A stretch of 64,000 bases of DNA from Trissonchulus latispiculum. Taxonomy: Eukaryota; Nematoda; Enoplea; Enoplida; Ironidae. Under the pieces are notes generated by a model. It did no database searches and was not told where the DNA came from. It saw nothing but the letters and a program-made list of their open reading frames with translations. Location: positions 1 to 64,000 of the forward strand of contig JASAND010021154.1 of assembly GCA_030248195.1 (NCBI GenBank). Direction: 5' to 3'. Both the position numbers and the translations under genes were made by a program. Of this stretch, positions 18,532 to 30,364 are shown piece after piece (position 1 is the stretch's first letter; each line of letters begins with the position of its first letter).

Positions 18532-20180
18532 TAATTTTGGTATGTACATATCAACTGGTAATGACCCCCTCTGTAGTGCAAATTTCATGCCCATAGCCCT
18601 TGTGTAGCGAGAGTAATAAAATTTTTTTGTTAATGAATTCACAAAAAATCACGGGTTCGAAAAAATCGCCACATCTCAGGATACAGCTAGGAAATTTTTC
18701 TTTTCATGGATTTAATAGAGCATAGTCGGCCCATGTCAAGATAAAAGTCACTTTTTGATGCGTTCTGATCTACCACTTGATTTTCTTGAAGCTTTTATTT
18801 TCATGGGGGTTCTTGGGGTTCTGGGGGTTCTTAATTTTTTGTAGAGATTTGATCTATAACTATGTTTAGTTTCATTTTTTGATGGGGGTTCTTGGGGGTT
18901 CTTAACTTTTCGAAGAGATTTGATCCGTGACTACATATACTTTGTTTCAATTTTTTATGGGGGTTCTTGGGGTTCTGGGGGTTCTGAAATTTTTTTTCAG
19001 GACATTTGATCCTCTACTACCTAGTTTTAAATGTTTGCTGGAAGTTCTGAGGGTTCTGGAGTCCGGGTATACCGAAAAGTGTGCGCGTTGTCTGGGCTTA
19101 AATTAAGGACGATCTTGTTGCTCTTGTCGTCAGCTTTCGATTGATACCCATATTGTGGATATTGGATGTTTCATACACAGAATTTTCAGTCTAAGTTTAT
19201 GAGAAAAGCCAGGAGGACCCCCCCCCAGTACACCCCGGTTATATGCTACGAATTTGATGACTGAGATACATATATACATATTATAAACATATCATGTCTG
19301 CTGAAGTACCTGCTGAAGGAAAGGATCCGCAACGTAGTCACGTACAAATCAAAGCCCTGGATGCAAACGCATGAAAAAAATTTGAGAACCTCCTTTTTTT
19401 CTGATGGGGGTTTGGGGGTTCTAACTTTTATCTTGACATGGGCCGCATATTCCATAGTGTTATTATGTAAAAAAATTTGGACTAGTGTTTTTGGGCAGGC
19501 TGGACTTCGAATTTTGGTTCTCGACCCCTGGATCCAAAGTGGCTACCCTGGCCAATTCTCTTAACACTGTTTATTGACTCCAAGAAGCTAGGAATCCACT
19601 CATTTGGTGTTCTATTGCTCTAGTAAGCACAGAGCAAACAATTTGGCGTAGTAGTTTCGCATCTGGACTGGTCACGTGACTTGGGCCAGGGTCATGTGAC
19701 CTTGGTCAGGATCACGTGACTGGTCAAAAATTTTATTAAAAGGCCCAGGAAGTCTAAAAACTTGCTTATATAGGTTTTTTGGGTGCAGAATTCAAAATTC
19801 GGCATTAGGCTTTATGTAGCATTAGCCCACATATGTGATCCTGACCTGCTCCTGGATCCAGAGGGTCGGGGTTATGACTAACAGCCGGTCAGTGGGTCAG
19901 AGGGGCCTGAGCATGGTTTTTTTTGTGTTTTTACTGTGTTTTCGCACACTTTTTCTTAGAAAAACACACTTTTTCTTAGAAAAACACACGTAAAAACACA
20001 CCGAAATTTTGAGATTCAGAAGCAAAATTTTACTAATTTCTTTAAAAGTTTTGAACTACAGAAGACCGTTTCCTGAAAAAATTTTGCGCCTGCGGCGCGC
20101 TTGTCTTTTCATTCATTTTTTCAAAGATTTGGCGTCCTACCTCTGTCCTTGTGTCCTTTTTCTTTTGTAATCCTCTAGTA
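18532..20180. other. No gene seen; diverged repeats
   Basis: Contains the GGGGGTTCTTGGGGTTCTG-type array at about 18795-18995, a related block at about 19395-19425, and three CACGTGAC/CATGTGAC sites within 65 bp (19670-19735). No open frame has coding character. Confidence 0.6.
18795..18995. repeat. Imperfect tandem repeat, about 3 units of 80-100 bp
   Basis: Each unit contains ATGGGGGTTCTTGG, sometimes a second GGGGTTCTGG, then AATTTTTTG-like sequence and a GA(G/C)ATTTGATC motif. Unit length varies. No coding potential. Confidence 0.65.
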
Positions 20181-20189
20181 TATGTTTAA

Positions 20190-21143
20190 GTATATATGTC
20201 ACCGTAAAATTGTATAAAACGGAATTATGTATAATTCCGCTTTATTTCAGGAATTATGCATAATTTCTGAAACGTTCAGGAATTTTGTATAACTCTTGTT
20301 TTCATCACCAAATTATACAGTTTTACGGCTAATTTTAGGAATTATACATAATTCCTGAATATTTTCAGGAATTTTGTATAATTCCTGAACCTTGCAGGAA
20401 TATAGTAGAATTCACGAACCTTTTAGGAAATGTTGTATTAGTCAGCCTTGTCTTGTACACAACTACTGATTTTGTAAATCAAAGATCTAAAATCTAAGAT
20501 TGTCCAAAAAGTTGATCAAAACTACAGGTTTCTTTAGTATTTTTTACAGGAGGAGTTTCCTGTAAAAAAACTACTACGGCAGAGGCCAGCAAAATATACA
20601 AAAGTTGCTCTCGTGTATAATGCAGGAATCTCCGCTAATGACTGACCGCACAGGAGCACTTTTGTTAGTTGAATACTACAAGAATTCCTGTAATTTCTAC
20701 AGGAGTTTCAATTCAATCAAAGTTTCAGTAATCCATTGCGCTGCCAGCCAAAATTTCAGTAATTTATGAAGCCGTTTCACAATTCTAGGCTTCATAATTG
20801 CTGAGTTTTTAGCCTTTGAACGTGATGTTTCTGTTTTAGCTCTTTTTACTTTTAGAGGATATGAAGTCTTTGTACAAGGCAAGGCAGACAGACTAATACA
20901 AAATTTCCTAAAAGGTTCGTGAATTCTACAATATTTCTGAAAGGTTCAGGAATTAAACAAAATTCCTGAAAATATCCAGGAATTATGTATAATTACTAAA
21001 ATTAGACGTAAAACTGTAAAATTTGGTGATGAAAACAAGAGTTATACAAAATTATTGAACGTTTTAGGAATTATGTATAATTCCTGAAATAAAGCGGAAT
21101 TATACATAATTCCGTTTTATACAATTTTACGGTGACATATATA
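20190..21143. mobile_element. Inverted-repeat element made of small AATT-type palindromes
   Basis: Arms at about 20193-20452 and 20880-21140 are inverted copies. The termini read TATATATGTCACCGTAAAAT and its complement at 21126-21145. Within each arm, units such as GGAATTATGTATAATTCC recur several times, separated by CTGAA spacers. The centre (20453-20879) has no coding potential. TA-rich flanks make the target duplication unreadable; a TA duplication (Tc1/mariner-type) is possible. No transposase is present. Confidence 0.75.
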
Positions 21144-21295
21144 TACGTACATACTTATTATTATATTAGTTTACCACATTATTTACTTTAAGCTGCATTA
21201 AATCTCTAGCACCGTTTCAAAAGAAAATATGGTTTACAAAATCAAAAGGTTCAACTGTTTCCATTGTGATTTTTTACCGATTTTTAAAAAAATTT

Positions 21296-21330
21296 CAGCT
21301 TCGGGGGGGCTCCGCCCCCCAGACCCCCCG
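21296..21330. repeat. GC hairpin module
   Basis: GGGGGGGCTCCGCCCCCC forms a strong hairpin and is followed by AGACCCCCC. The same module, with changes, recurs at about 4518-4545, 34425-34455 and 38625-38660 inside unrelated-looking repeats. Confidence 0.6.
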
Positions 21331-21799
21331 TTGCACATACGCTTTTCTTCCTTTCCTTTCTTTCGTCCAAATCGACCATACACGTCAGTATCTATTGACT
21401 TTTATCGCTAGAACGACAAAAACCAACTAGGAATAGGCTATATGTAGTAAAACTAGTCATAAACGCATTTAAAACGCGAAAAATCAATTTTTAGAAAAAA
21501 CACACATTTTCTTAGAAAAACACACTTTTTCTTAGAAAAACACACTGAAAAGCACGGGTCCGAATTTGAAAAAAAACCCTGGGCCTGAGGTACCTAAAAA
21601 CATGTGCTATATAAGTTTCGGGGTCGCAGAGCTCAAATAGTTTTGCTGTAGCAGCCACCCCACACCTTTTTACAAAACGTTCTTCAGTTTTTTGCGAAAA
21701 AGTTCGCAAAAAATCACCCGCCGTGGGCCAACCCAGAGGCCATGGCAATGTATCCAATATATGGCTAGATAGTGCAGAGTGTGTACATGTTACATGGAT

Positions 21800-23355
21800 A
21801 TATACGTATATATAGCAAGCTTAACAAAAAAATCAAAATTTGGTTTTTTGGCTGGAACTTTCGCAAAACTAAACCAAATCGATTACTTTGAGGACCCATG
21901 GATAGGTCTTCGGCTAAGCTTTAAAATCACCCCAGTTTCATTGCTCTACGATCTACCAGTAATTGGCAGTAGACGAAAATGTGTGATTTTTTAAAGGTTT
22001 AACAAAAAATCACCCGATAACAAAAAAATCAGTGGCGGATCGGATCCCAGAAAGCAGCTAGCAACTTTTCCTCATCAGTTTTGGATAGAGCACACTAAAT
22101 AACTTAGATAGAGCACACTAAATAATTTAGAATCCAAAACCGCTAACCTAGTGCTCCAACTAAGGCAACAGACCCCGCCGAAGTCTTAGTGGTCACTGAT
22201 GGCCCCCGACAGCGTCCAGTATATATGAAGTCTGGTGGCTCTAAAGTGCCGTTTTGAAGGCTAAAACGTTGTTTTTTCGTGTTTGTGAGTGACTATAACC
22301 TATTTCCAGGCATTTTGGCAGAGAAACGCAGAACTTCGTATGTTGGTGGGGTATGACCAACGGTCACGTGACCCCTGCCGGACCCGTCCGGACCCTCCAG
22401 GTACCAACTGGACAGTCCGAAGTGGCTATAAACATGTCCTAGGGGGTTTTCCAGGGCGCTGAATTCAAATCTGGCATTAGTTTTTAGGTAACAATGGGCT
22501 AATACTGACTTCTGGGAACACGTTTACCGTCGGACGGTTCAGGCCCGGCTGGTTACCAGGTTGGACTACCAGAAGTGCCAGGCAACCTCAACACAACGTA
22601 TATAAGGGTTTTCGAGGTTGCTGAGCTCGAATTTGACGTTAGTTTTGCTCTAGCTGCTATTCTGGTTTCACTAACAAAACATTAAAATGAGTTTTTATTT
22701 GTTAAAATTTTAACAAAAAAAATCACCCACCCCAGGACGGCTCAGAGGTCCGACTGGGAACTTCTATATATGTATCGATAGCCCACAGTCAGGACATGTC
22801 ACATGCACAATATGGGTTGCCTAGGGTTTTCCCTTAGTAAATAGCAGCCGAAATTCGAACTTCGGTCATGAACGTTTTTGAGGTCACTTTTGGGTACCCT
22901 CACTTAAAGGTCTGCCCTGAACGCATGGAGAGGGCCTAGGGGCTCAAACTCACAGGCTGTAATGTCGAGATGTGTGGCTATCACCATGCAAAAATTTGGG
23001 TCTCTGCGACTTTCCTGTGAATCAGGGTGGGGTGATTTTTTTTTGTTAAAATTTCGGGTGATTTTTTTGTTAAGCTTGCTATAATATGGGTTCGCTAAGC
23101 GAAGTTCGTAGTGAGTAACAGCAAAATTTTCCATGTTGGTTCGGAGTTGTCTGAGGGTCGGTGTTGGGGTGGGTCGACTATTTTGGGTACCCTGGTCGAC
23201 GAAGGAGTTAGGCCTCGGCGGCAAACGTATATGTTAAGGTTGGGACCTCTGGCTATTACCACGCCAAAAATTTTCCAGCTGCGGCTTGTTACTAATCCTG
23301 TAGGTGGGTGATTTTTTGTGAATTTTGGGGTGATTTTTTGTTAACCTTGCTATAA
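21800..23355. repeat. Repeat region with inverted AGCTTAACAAAAAAATCA ends
   Basis: GCAAGCTTAACAAAAAAATC at about 21818 is inverted at about 23050-23080 (TTTTTTGTTAAGCTTGC) and again, diverged, at about 23330-23350. Further AACAAAAAATCACCC boxes lie at about 22000, 22020 and 22710. No coding sequence was seen. It looks like a decayed non-autonomous element, of unknown class. Confidence 0.45.
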
Positions 23356-23944
23356 TATTTGGCTTGCTCTTGATTGTGTCTGTCACTGCTGATTATTCAA
23401 ACCAAATTGATTAATCAAACGTAGTTCAGAAACAACGTTCCACAAAATCACATCACAGCAAAACCGAAAAAATGCAATTTGTTAAGCAGAGTACTTTTGC
23501 TGATTCTGTGCATAAAATCTTCTAAAGCTTACAACAACGGAGCATTTAAGAGTTTTTTCTCATTAGGAAGCATCCTGGGAACGAAGGGAAAGAAAATGAA
23601 GGGAAAGTCGAAAAAATGGTAAGATTCGGGAAAGGCAATTGTTTCGACGATAAAAATCATATACGTATATATAAGTTTTAGCTTTTTCATAGAAATACAT
23701 ACTCCAAAATTTCTTAAAATCCCCGTTTGCACCGAATTTTGGGAGTAACCTCCGACTTTCGACAATTTTTCCAAAACACTTAATGCTAAAGGTTCTTATT
23801 CAGTTGGTTTCAAAAGACGTTTTCTAGCACCATATCATAGAAAACTATGTCTGGGTTTTTTAGAGCATCCCACCAATTCACAAAAATCCGAATGCCCTGA
23901 GAATTATTTATTTCTGAAATCTTAAATATATCGTACGTACGTAC

Positions 23945-24272
23945 TTATTCTCTGCAGTTTTGCTTGTAGAAGCGGTGCCCTCAGAATTAGCATCGTAGTA
24001 GCCGGAGCGGGATGTTGGTTTCAGTCGATCCTTCAACTCTTTACTGACCAATTTTTCATCCTTGTGAGGGAGTTTAACTTGACCAGGAAACTCTTTGAAG
24101 TCCTCTGGTCCACCACGTGGACCCAGTTCGCCGAACATAGCAGGATCAACTTCTCCCAAGACATGAGGTCGCTTAAAATCTTTGGGCTTGACCTTTGCAA
24201 GCTCCTTTTCTTTGTTTTTGACTTCATGAAATTCTTGGGCATAGTGCTGTTTTAAGTCACTATTACCAGGAT
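23945..24272 (-). CDS. Internal exon of a minus-strand gene, possibly the upstream stem exon of UXS1
   Basis: A 328-nt open exon with good splice sites (acceptor TGTTTCAG, AG at 24273-24274; donor GTACGT from 23944). It encodes about 108 charged, Lys/Glu/Pro-rich residues, for example LKQHYAQEFHEVKNKEKEL, RPHVLGEVDPAMFGELGPRG and SRSGYYDANSEG. I recognise no domain. It leaves two bases at its end, which is exactly the phase that exon 5442-5549 needs. It lies on the same strand with no other minus-strand exon between, so it may be a lumenal stem exon of UXS1, making the intron about 18.4 kb. UXS1 proteins I know have a much shorter stem, so a separate gene is the alternative. Confidence 0.6.
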
Positions 24273-25227
24273 CTGAAACAAGTAAATTACAAAACATTAT
24301 GCACAAAAGCGTTGTGCGTACATAAGTAAGCGTGCTTCACTGTGCAACACTGGAAAGGCCACAATACTTCTATAGTTTTGGGAAGGTTTTAAAAAAGCCA
24401 AAAAGCTTTTCAGTTGCCATGCAAGCAAAGGAGTCCCTAATTGCACCAGAGTAACTTAGACTCAGCTGCTTTTTAATTCAAGGCTACAAACTCATCCCAC
24501 CAGAAAAGTCCAGACAAAAAGAGGCAAATGCAGAACTTCAACTGGTTTCTTTTCAACAAAATTACACAATCATAGTACACAAACACAGTATTAAAACAGA
24601 GGGTTCCTATGCTGCACTTAGCTAGAAATTAAATCGGACCTGTCCAGTCTGTTCCATTACAAAAACGTTATACATACATATATACGTGCATACGTAGACT
24701 AAGTTTCACGCGATTCCTTTGCCACTATCGTTTTAGCTGTTGCAACAGAACGCTGCTTAGCTAACATGAACCCCCACTAATCAAGCTCTCAACACTTAAC
24801 CACCATTTTAACACGCACACAGACAAAACTGCGGATTGAAAAACCACACAGCTGGCTTATCCAGGATTCAATGGCGCAACTCAGGTGACATAGGCGTTTC
24901 TAAGAAAGTCAAGGCTGGTTAAAACCAGTAGCTAGAGACAGCTAACGGTCCAACCGGTTACACCCTAGGAGTGAGCAATCTGTCAGCATAATGAGTAAGA
25001 AACTCATCTTAAAATGTGGAGACTGAAACAGTTTTCAATCCAGAGTTAGCAAAGCCGGATATAGCCGTACGTGTATACAAGCTACAACTTTAACTCTGCA
25101 GTACTCAGCAGCCAGCCAGCTTTCAGCCAAGTTTCTCCCAGTCTTTGCCCCCAAAGCTGTAACACGTCTGATAGCTTTTGCAACATCCAAAGCACTCAAT
25201 ACTGAGAATCAGCAGTGACAGAGAAGC
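24273..25227. other. Intergenic region or upstream UXS1 intron, and calponin 5' region
   Basis: No exon of either gene could be placed here. The sequence before 25228 lacks an obvious TATA box. If exon 23945-24272 belongs to UXS1, its first exon should lie here or within the calponin gene on the other strand. Confidence 0.5.
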
Positions 25228-25278
25228 ATGGCACGAAGACCCCGTGGTTACGGAATCGCGCAGGCTGTTCTGGACAAG
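25228..25278 (+). CDS. Calponin/transgelin-like gene, exon 1 (start)
   Basis: 17 codons, MARRPRGYGIAQAVLDK, beginning at ATG 25228 and ending at donor GTAAGG (25279). A short basic N-terminus with a GYG block before the CH domain is typical of transgelin and muscle protein 20. Phase 0 leads into exon 25719-25855. The protein would bind actin in the cytoplasm. The start is chosen because it is the only ATG in frame with the CH-domain exons. Confidence 0.85.
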
Positions 25279-25718
25279 GTAAGGCATATTCTAATGGGAA
25301 GGACTTTTTGGTGGTCCCCGCCCCCAAATCCTGACAAATATATAATTTACCTGGAATTCATATTTTTGCACAAAGCTTTTGAGATTAAATTTAAACATAG
25401 CTGAGTTGAAACCGCTGTGTTAATCTTCTTAACTATGCGCATATCTCTCGTATTAGCAAACCTGAGTTAATTCACCCAACTTACAGCGGAACACTACATA
25501 GTTGCTACTCTTACGATTAGTTTAAGCTAATCTAACTGAGAGTAAATAACCAGACTTGCACTGATTTAACGTTGAGATTAACAGCGCTAACCAAATCTTA
25601 TCTAATCAATGCAATTTATCCTCTGTACGATAGATAGCTAAAGGAAAATGAAACCCTTGTTACTCTTGATGGTGCATTCTATAAAATGAATTATATATGT
25701 ACATGAATTCATTTCCAG

Positions 25719-25855
25719 CAATTAGCCAAATTCAATCAAGATGAAGCTCAAAGTCTTTTGGAATGGATTAAAGACTTGACTGGTGAAGATATTGACACAA
25801 CAGGAAGCATCGACAACTTCTTGGAAGTTCTAAAGGATGGTCAAGTTCTCTGCAA
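25719..25855 (+). CDS. Calponin/transgelin-like gene, exon 2 (first half of CH domain)
   Basis: 137 nt after acceptor TTTCCAG (AG 25717-25718), ending at donor GTAAGC (25856). It encodes AKFNQDEAQSLLEWIKDLTG and FLEVLKDGQVLCK, the first helices and the conserved LKDG..LCKL core of a type-3 calponin homology domain. It ends two bases into a Lys codon completed by exon 33312-33516. Reading in phase across three introns makes the gene secure. Confidence 0.93.
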
Positions 25856-25919
25856 GTAAGCAAGGGAACCGAAGTTGATTGATAGTCCTAGCATACATTA
25901 ATGCTTATAAATTTCAAAG

Positions 25920-25974
25920 AATGCTCTCCGCCGTACCAGAACAAAACGCTGGAAACATTGACTTAATCAATAGG
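25920..25974 (+). other. Candidate orphan or alternative exon resembling the start of exon 3
   Basis: A 55-nt stretch between an AAAG acceptor (AG 25918-25919) and a GTAAAT donor (25975). After exon 2 it would read MLSAVPEQNAGNIDLINR, which aligns loosely with [13 protein letters not shown] of exon 3. It enters in the same phase as exon 3 and leaves in phase 0, so it could replace exon 3 but not be added to it. It lacks the rest of the CH domain, so it may be a decayed duplicate. Confidence 0.35.
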
Positions 25975-26516
25975 GTAAATCAATGGCACTGGCAATGCGA
26001 TTTTTACTGCACATGTAACACACAAGCCAACCACGGACAGTGACAATTGTATTGTGTTATGAATATCACCCTCAGACGTTCATCCCTGTATATAGCTGGA
26101 GAACGATGTATATATGCCAAATTTGCTTTACACTTTGGAAAATCTATAAATTGGAAGTTTTTATTCGAAAAACAAAAGAACCAACGCAACTTGTTGTTGA
26201 ATGCGTTAGACATAACGAAGCTAATCAGGGGAAGCGGGTAAAGTATAACCCAGGAAACAGGCTCCTTAATGTTGGTCAAGACAATTTAATAATTAGGTAG
26301 AATTTCGTTAAATCTTGCACGAGGAGCAGCAGAAGAGTCTCCAGTATTCAAGCTGCTAAATATCCGCAAATTACGTAACCGAAAAAATTCCTTGTGGACT
26401 AAGGGAAGACACTTCGTATTGTACAGTTCATACTGAATATATATAATTGAGCTCACGCTGTCTTCCAAATCCTAATCCTCGTAATCACAAAGGCAACTTC
26501 ATCATCCAAAAAAGGC

Positions 26517-26850
26517 AACGTTGTTGTTGTTGTTGTGATTTCCGGGCTCGTCAGCCTAGATGGCTATATGAGGCATATCAACCATCCAAAGTCCAGCACA
26601 CGTCTTCGTAGTTCGCAAGCCAGCAGCTCATCATTCAGAAAAACCGGAATAGGCAAGAATGAGGAAGAGGCAAACAACCACTAGGGAGCATAATTTAAGC
26701 ACTTGGATGGCTTCAGTGTAATTCGACATGGCTAAGCCATGCCCCCGGGAACAGAGTCCATTTGCGCCGTTGCCAGGGGGCACCTGTAGGGATCTCCAAT
26801 TAATGGGGTCCGTGTCCATCGGATTTCCCACCAGGTTGGCATCTTAGTCC
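26517..26850 (-). mobile_element. Truncated retroposon with (AAC)n tail
   Basis: On the minus strand it ends GAGCCCGGAAATCAC followed by AAC repeats (26520-26535). The end CTxGGCTGAxxAGCCCGGxAATxAC is shared with the element at 39022-39300. The upstream part contains a hydrophobic open frame with no recognised domain. The left boundary inside the intron is uncertain. Confidence 0.55.
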
Positions 26851-27372
26851 CCCAAAAGGCAACATCATCTGTATTACTGTATTACTGTAACCCGGGCCTG
26901 GCCAGATTACGCTGGAAGGAAGAACCTCAGAGGCACCCAATCTGGTGCTGAGCTCACGAGACAAAAACAAACAAAACAACAAGGAAATATAAATTACTCT
27001 CAATTGCGAGCACTTCACATATATATAGGTATTCCAACAGTTGAGGTGAAGAGAGAGCACTCTAGGCCGTCAGTTGAGACAGGCACATGCTTAGCGTGCA
27101 CGAGGGCCCGCTTACAAAATCACCCCGGAAGCATTCAACCGGTTCTAAGTGGCAGGACCCCCGTCAGCAACCACAAACTAAAACCCGCCGCTCCTAACCG
27201 GCACAGCACTCTACCTGGCACCTATATATAGGTAACTTATATATAGTCTTGCCGCTACCACGAGTAAATAAAAACAAAGAGTTTACTACTGACTGTCACA
27301 CGAAAGGGTGTCTCTCATACGAGATAAAGGTAAGATACTATAAACGGTAAAATCATAACATGCTAGAAAGTG

Positions 27373-27378
<6 letters not shown>

Positions 27379-27417
<39 letters not shown>
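27379..27417. repeat. (TA)n microsatellite
   Basis: About 19 TA units, followed by CAAGTAACAAAAATGCTCC, a sequence also found beside TA runs at about 33220 and 38755. Confidence 0.95.
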
Positions 27418-27419
<2 letters not shown>

Positions 27420-27539
27420 AGTAACAAAAATGCTCCGCACAAAAGGGGATAATACGTGTGTTGGGCCTATGTCTATCGTTTAAATTCCGGTTGAGAAGCA
27501 AGTATATAAATCTGACACAGCAAGTTTGGGTGGTTTTAT

Positions 27540-28075
27540 GGCGAAAGTTGTTCAGTTCGATGCGGGCCTTCATTTGACTCGAAATTTGACCACTTTTGAA
27601 AATTTTAATTTTTGACCCAAAATCGCCTAAGTCCCCACCCCACCCCACCACAGGCCTCTACAGCCACTTTAGGTACGCACTTCTATGACAAAAGTTGCTC
27701 AGTTCGATTCGGGCTTTCATTTGGTACCAAATTTGACCACTTTTGAAAATTTTAATTTTTGACCCAAAATCGCCAAGTCCCCACCCCACCCCACCACAGG
27801 CCTCTACAGCCACTTTAGGTACGCACTTCTATGACAAAAGTTGCTCAGTTCGATGCGGGCTTTCATTTGCTACCAAATTTGACCACTTTTGAAAAATTTT
27901 ATTTTTGACCCAAAATCACCTAAGTCCCCACCCCCACCCTACCACAGCACTCTACAGCCACTTTGAGCATGCAATTTTATGACAAAAGTTGTTCAGCTCA
28001 CTTAGGGCTTTCATTTGGTACCAAATTTGACCACTTTTGAAAAATTTTATTTCTGACCACTTGACCCCCTACCCG
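27540..28075. repeat. Tandem array, period about 146 bp, 3.6 units
   Basis: Units begin near 27540, 27687, 27833 and 27981 with (G/A)ACAAAAGTTG(C/T)TCAG-like sequence. Each contains TTTGACCACTTTTGAAAA and GTCCCCACCCCACC. The last unit is incomplete. Not coding. Confidence 0.9.
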
Positions 28076-28084
28076 ATTTACCCT

Positions 28085-28650
28085 TCAAACGGCAAAGTGG
28101 AGCCAGCCCAGCAAAATGGGTGGGTCGGACGGCAAAACGGACTCCGGGAATGAGCTGGGCGCACCAGAAAACCTCTATGGACAAAGTTTTGAGAGGCCAT
28201 GCACAGTCCTATATGGTGTTCTTGTAAGTCGGTACCGTCTTGACCCTCCCGACAGCAAAGTGGAACCAGCCCAGCAAAATGGGTGGGTCGGACGGCAAAA
28301 CGGACACCGGAAATGAGCTGGGCGCACCAGAAAACCCCTATGGACAAAGTTTTGAGAGGCTATGCACAGTCGTATATGGTGTTCTTGGAAGTCGGTACCG
28401 ACTTGACCCTCCCGACAGCAAAGTGGAACCAGCCCAGCAAGATGGATGAGTCGGACGGCAAAACGGACACCGGAAATGAGCTGGGCGCACCAGAAAACCC
28501 CTATGGACAAAGTTTTGAGAGGCTATGCACAGTCGTATATGGTGTTCTTGGAAGTCGGTACCGACTTGACCCTCCCGACAGCAAAGTGGAACCAGCCCAG
28601 CAATATGGGTGGGTCCGAAGACAAAACTGCTTACGGGAATCAATTCGCCG
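28085..28650. repeat. Tandem array, period exactly 163 bp, about 3.5 units
   Basis: The motif GCAAAGTGGAACCAGCCCAG (GAG in the first unit) begins at 28092, 28255, 28418 and 28581, giving three spacings of exactly 163 bp. Units are highly similar. Because 163 is not a multiple of three, the array opens overlapping frames on both strands; these are artefacts. It abuts the 146-bp array. Confidence 0.95.
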
Positions 28651-29188
28651 TGCCAGAAAACCTTTGTATGAAAGAATTGAGCTTTCTAAGTTGAATACAC
28701 AGCGAGAAATTTCGATTTTTCATTTTTCGAATTTTCACCATTTTTGACCGGCCACTGTGGTCGCATGGGAAGTGATAGAGAAACGGGACTTAGCTATTTA
28801 GTTAGTACAATATATGTAGTTTCTGAATATAAAAAGAAATCGGCTCCAGCTCTTAACGTTCGAGCTGCGCAGCGACCACAAAAATGGTCACTTTTCGCTC
28901 TGAGCCGACTTTGCGGCGCCGCTGCGGCGCTGTGGCGCACCTGCGGCGCAAAAAAAGTAGCGATTCTTAAATGGCGCATGGGGTACTACCAGACCCTATG
29001 CCCCTTTAGGTCCGGCCTCCGCTGCAGATTACGTGAAAGAGGCGGAAAGTCAGGACAATACGACCATTAAATAGGAGAAACCGGAAAAAAAACATCGCCG
29101 CCATAACCGGTCCGGGGCGCAACTTTTTAACGGAAAGTGATACGGGGCTGAAACTTCGCACACATACTAAACTCGATGTGCTCTACAA

Positions 29189-29356
29189 TTTGCGCATGAA
29201 ATCTGCGCAGGATTTTGCGCAGCCTCTGCGCAGCTTATTTTACGGTGTCTCCAGGGACTTTTGACACATATTATAGGGGTCGCTGCCGCGACCCCTATGA
29301 TATATATATATATATATATTATTATAGGGGGGCGCGAGAGCGACCCCCTATAATAT
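29189..29356. repeat. Cluster of short perfect hairpins flanking a TA run
   Basis: TGCGCA and CTGCGCAG repeat at 29189-29235. Then AGGGGTCGC..GCGACCCCT (29275-29297) and TATAGGGGG..CCCCCTATA (29323-29353) form two hairpins separated by a TA run (29300-29320). Probably remnants of terminal inverted repeats; could block replication or fold in RNA. Confidence 0.65.
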
Positions 29357-30364
29357 GGGTGTAAAAGGCGCTGCGCGGCCCTTTGAGACCCGTTCGAGCA
29401 CCGTGCCAGCTCAATACTGAACGAAACTCGGCAAGTTTGGTATCGTTGGAATCTACACGACGAGTACAACACGTTGCAAAAAAGTTTTGGTCAAAATTTT
29501 CAACTTTGAAAATTTTCGCTTCCGGACAAGTTAGGTCCGTTTGTTTTTTTTTTCTGTGTAAGTCACGCTTGGAAAATGCAATTTTGTGCAGAGGTGTTTG
29601 AAAGATGTGGACGTTTTCAGCCGGAAAGGTTTACATTTTCTGAATGCCGATATGGTCCCATGTGCCCCGCGCTATATTTTTTCGCTGCCCGGCCCGGCAT
29701 GCCACCTGTGCGGCCGGCCAAAAGTGGCCAAACGGCGTTTTTGGTCAAAAAAGGCCAATTTTGTGTCACGGCCACAGGGCACAGGGAACAAGTTAGAGAG
29801 ACGCGGCTTGCTGCATAAGAAACTTTGGGATGGGTAGCGTGTCATAACGTTGGCCGATTTTTGATTTAGGTCCTGGACCGTTCTGGCGGCCGGTCCAAAG
29901 TTAGTCGGTCCAAATGGCCATTTTCGAAAAATTTCTAAGTCCCAACTCTACAGAAGATAGTCAAAAATAGGCCTAAATATGCTGTTTTGAGCCATTTAGT
30001 GGGACGCATATAAGGGTTATTGGGGTCGCTGAACACGATGAGCATAGGCGCAGCGCTGTGCGGTGCTGCTATCGTGCTGTACTATTATGCAGCAACCATA
30101 GCACGCTGTCTGTAGACTTACTGTAAACGACTAAACATATGAAACTTCGTGAAAATTGTGTCTGGAGTAAGGGGGAACTGTAGCTATGTTAGTTGGTGCA
30201 CTCTCTAGCTTCCACCGTGCTGTATGTGCTGCCCCAAGCACAGCACAGTCGATAGAAAGTTATTCATTCGTCACTGGTATTTGAAATTCGGCATACAGAT
30301 AGTTTAGGACATGAAAAACTATTATAGATACGTTTCGTATACTTATAACGATGTTACTATGTGG

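Larger units (their letters stand above)
19950..21548. repeat. Direct repeats of CTTAGAAAAACACAC flanking the inverted-repeat element
   Basis: The string TTTTTCTTAGAAAAACACAC occurs twice near 19951-19990 and again at about 21497-21545, in the same orientation, on both sides of the 20190-21143 element. This suggests that the element landed inside an older repeat or that the repeats are termini of a larger one. Confidence 0.5.

Noticed and set aside
28078..28747. Several overlapping ORFs on both strands in the 163-bp array
   Set aside because: The period is not a multiple of three, so every frame opens by repetition; no codon bias or motif.
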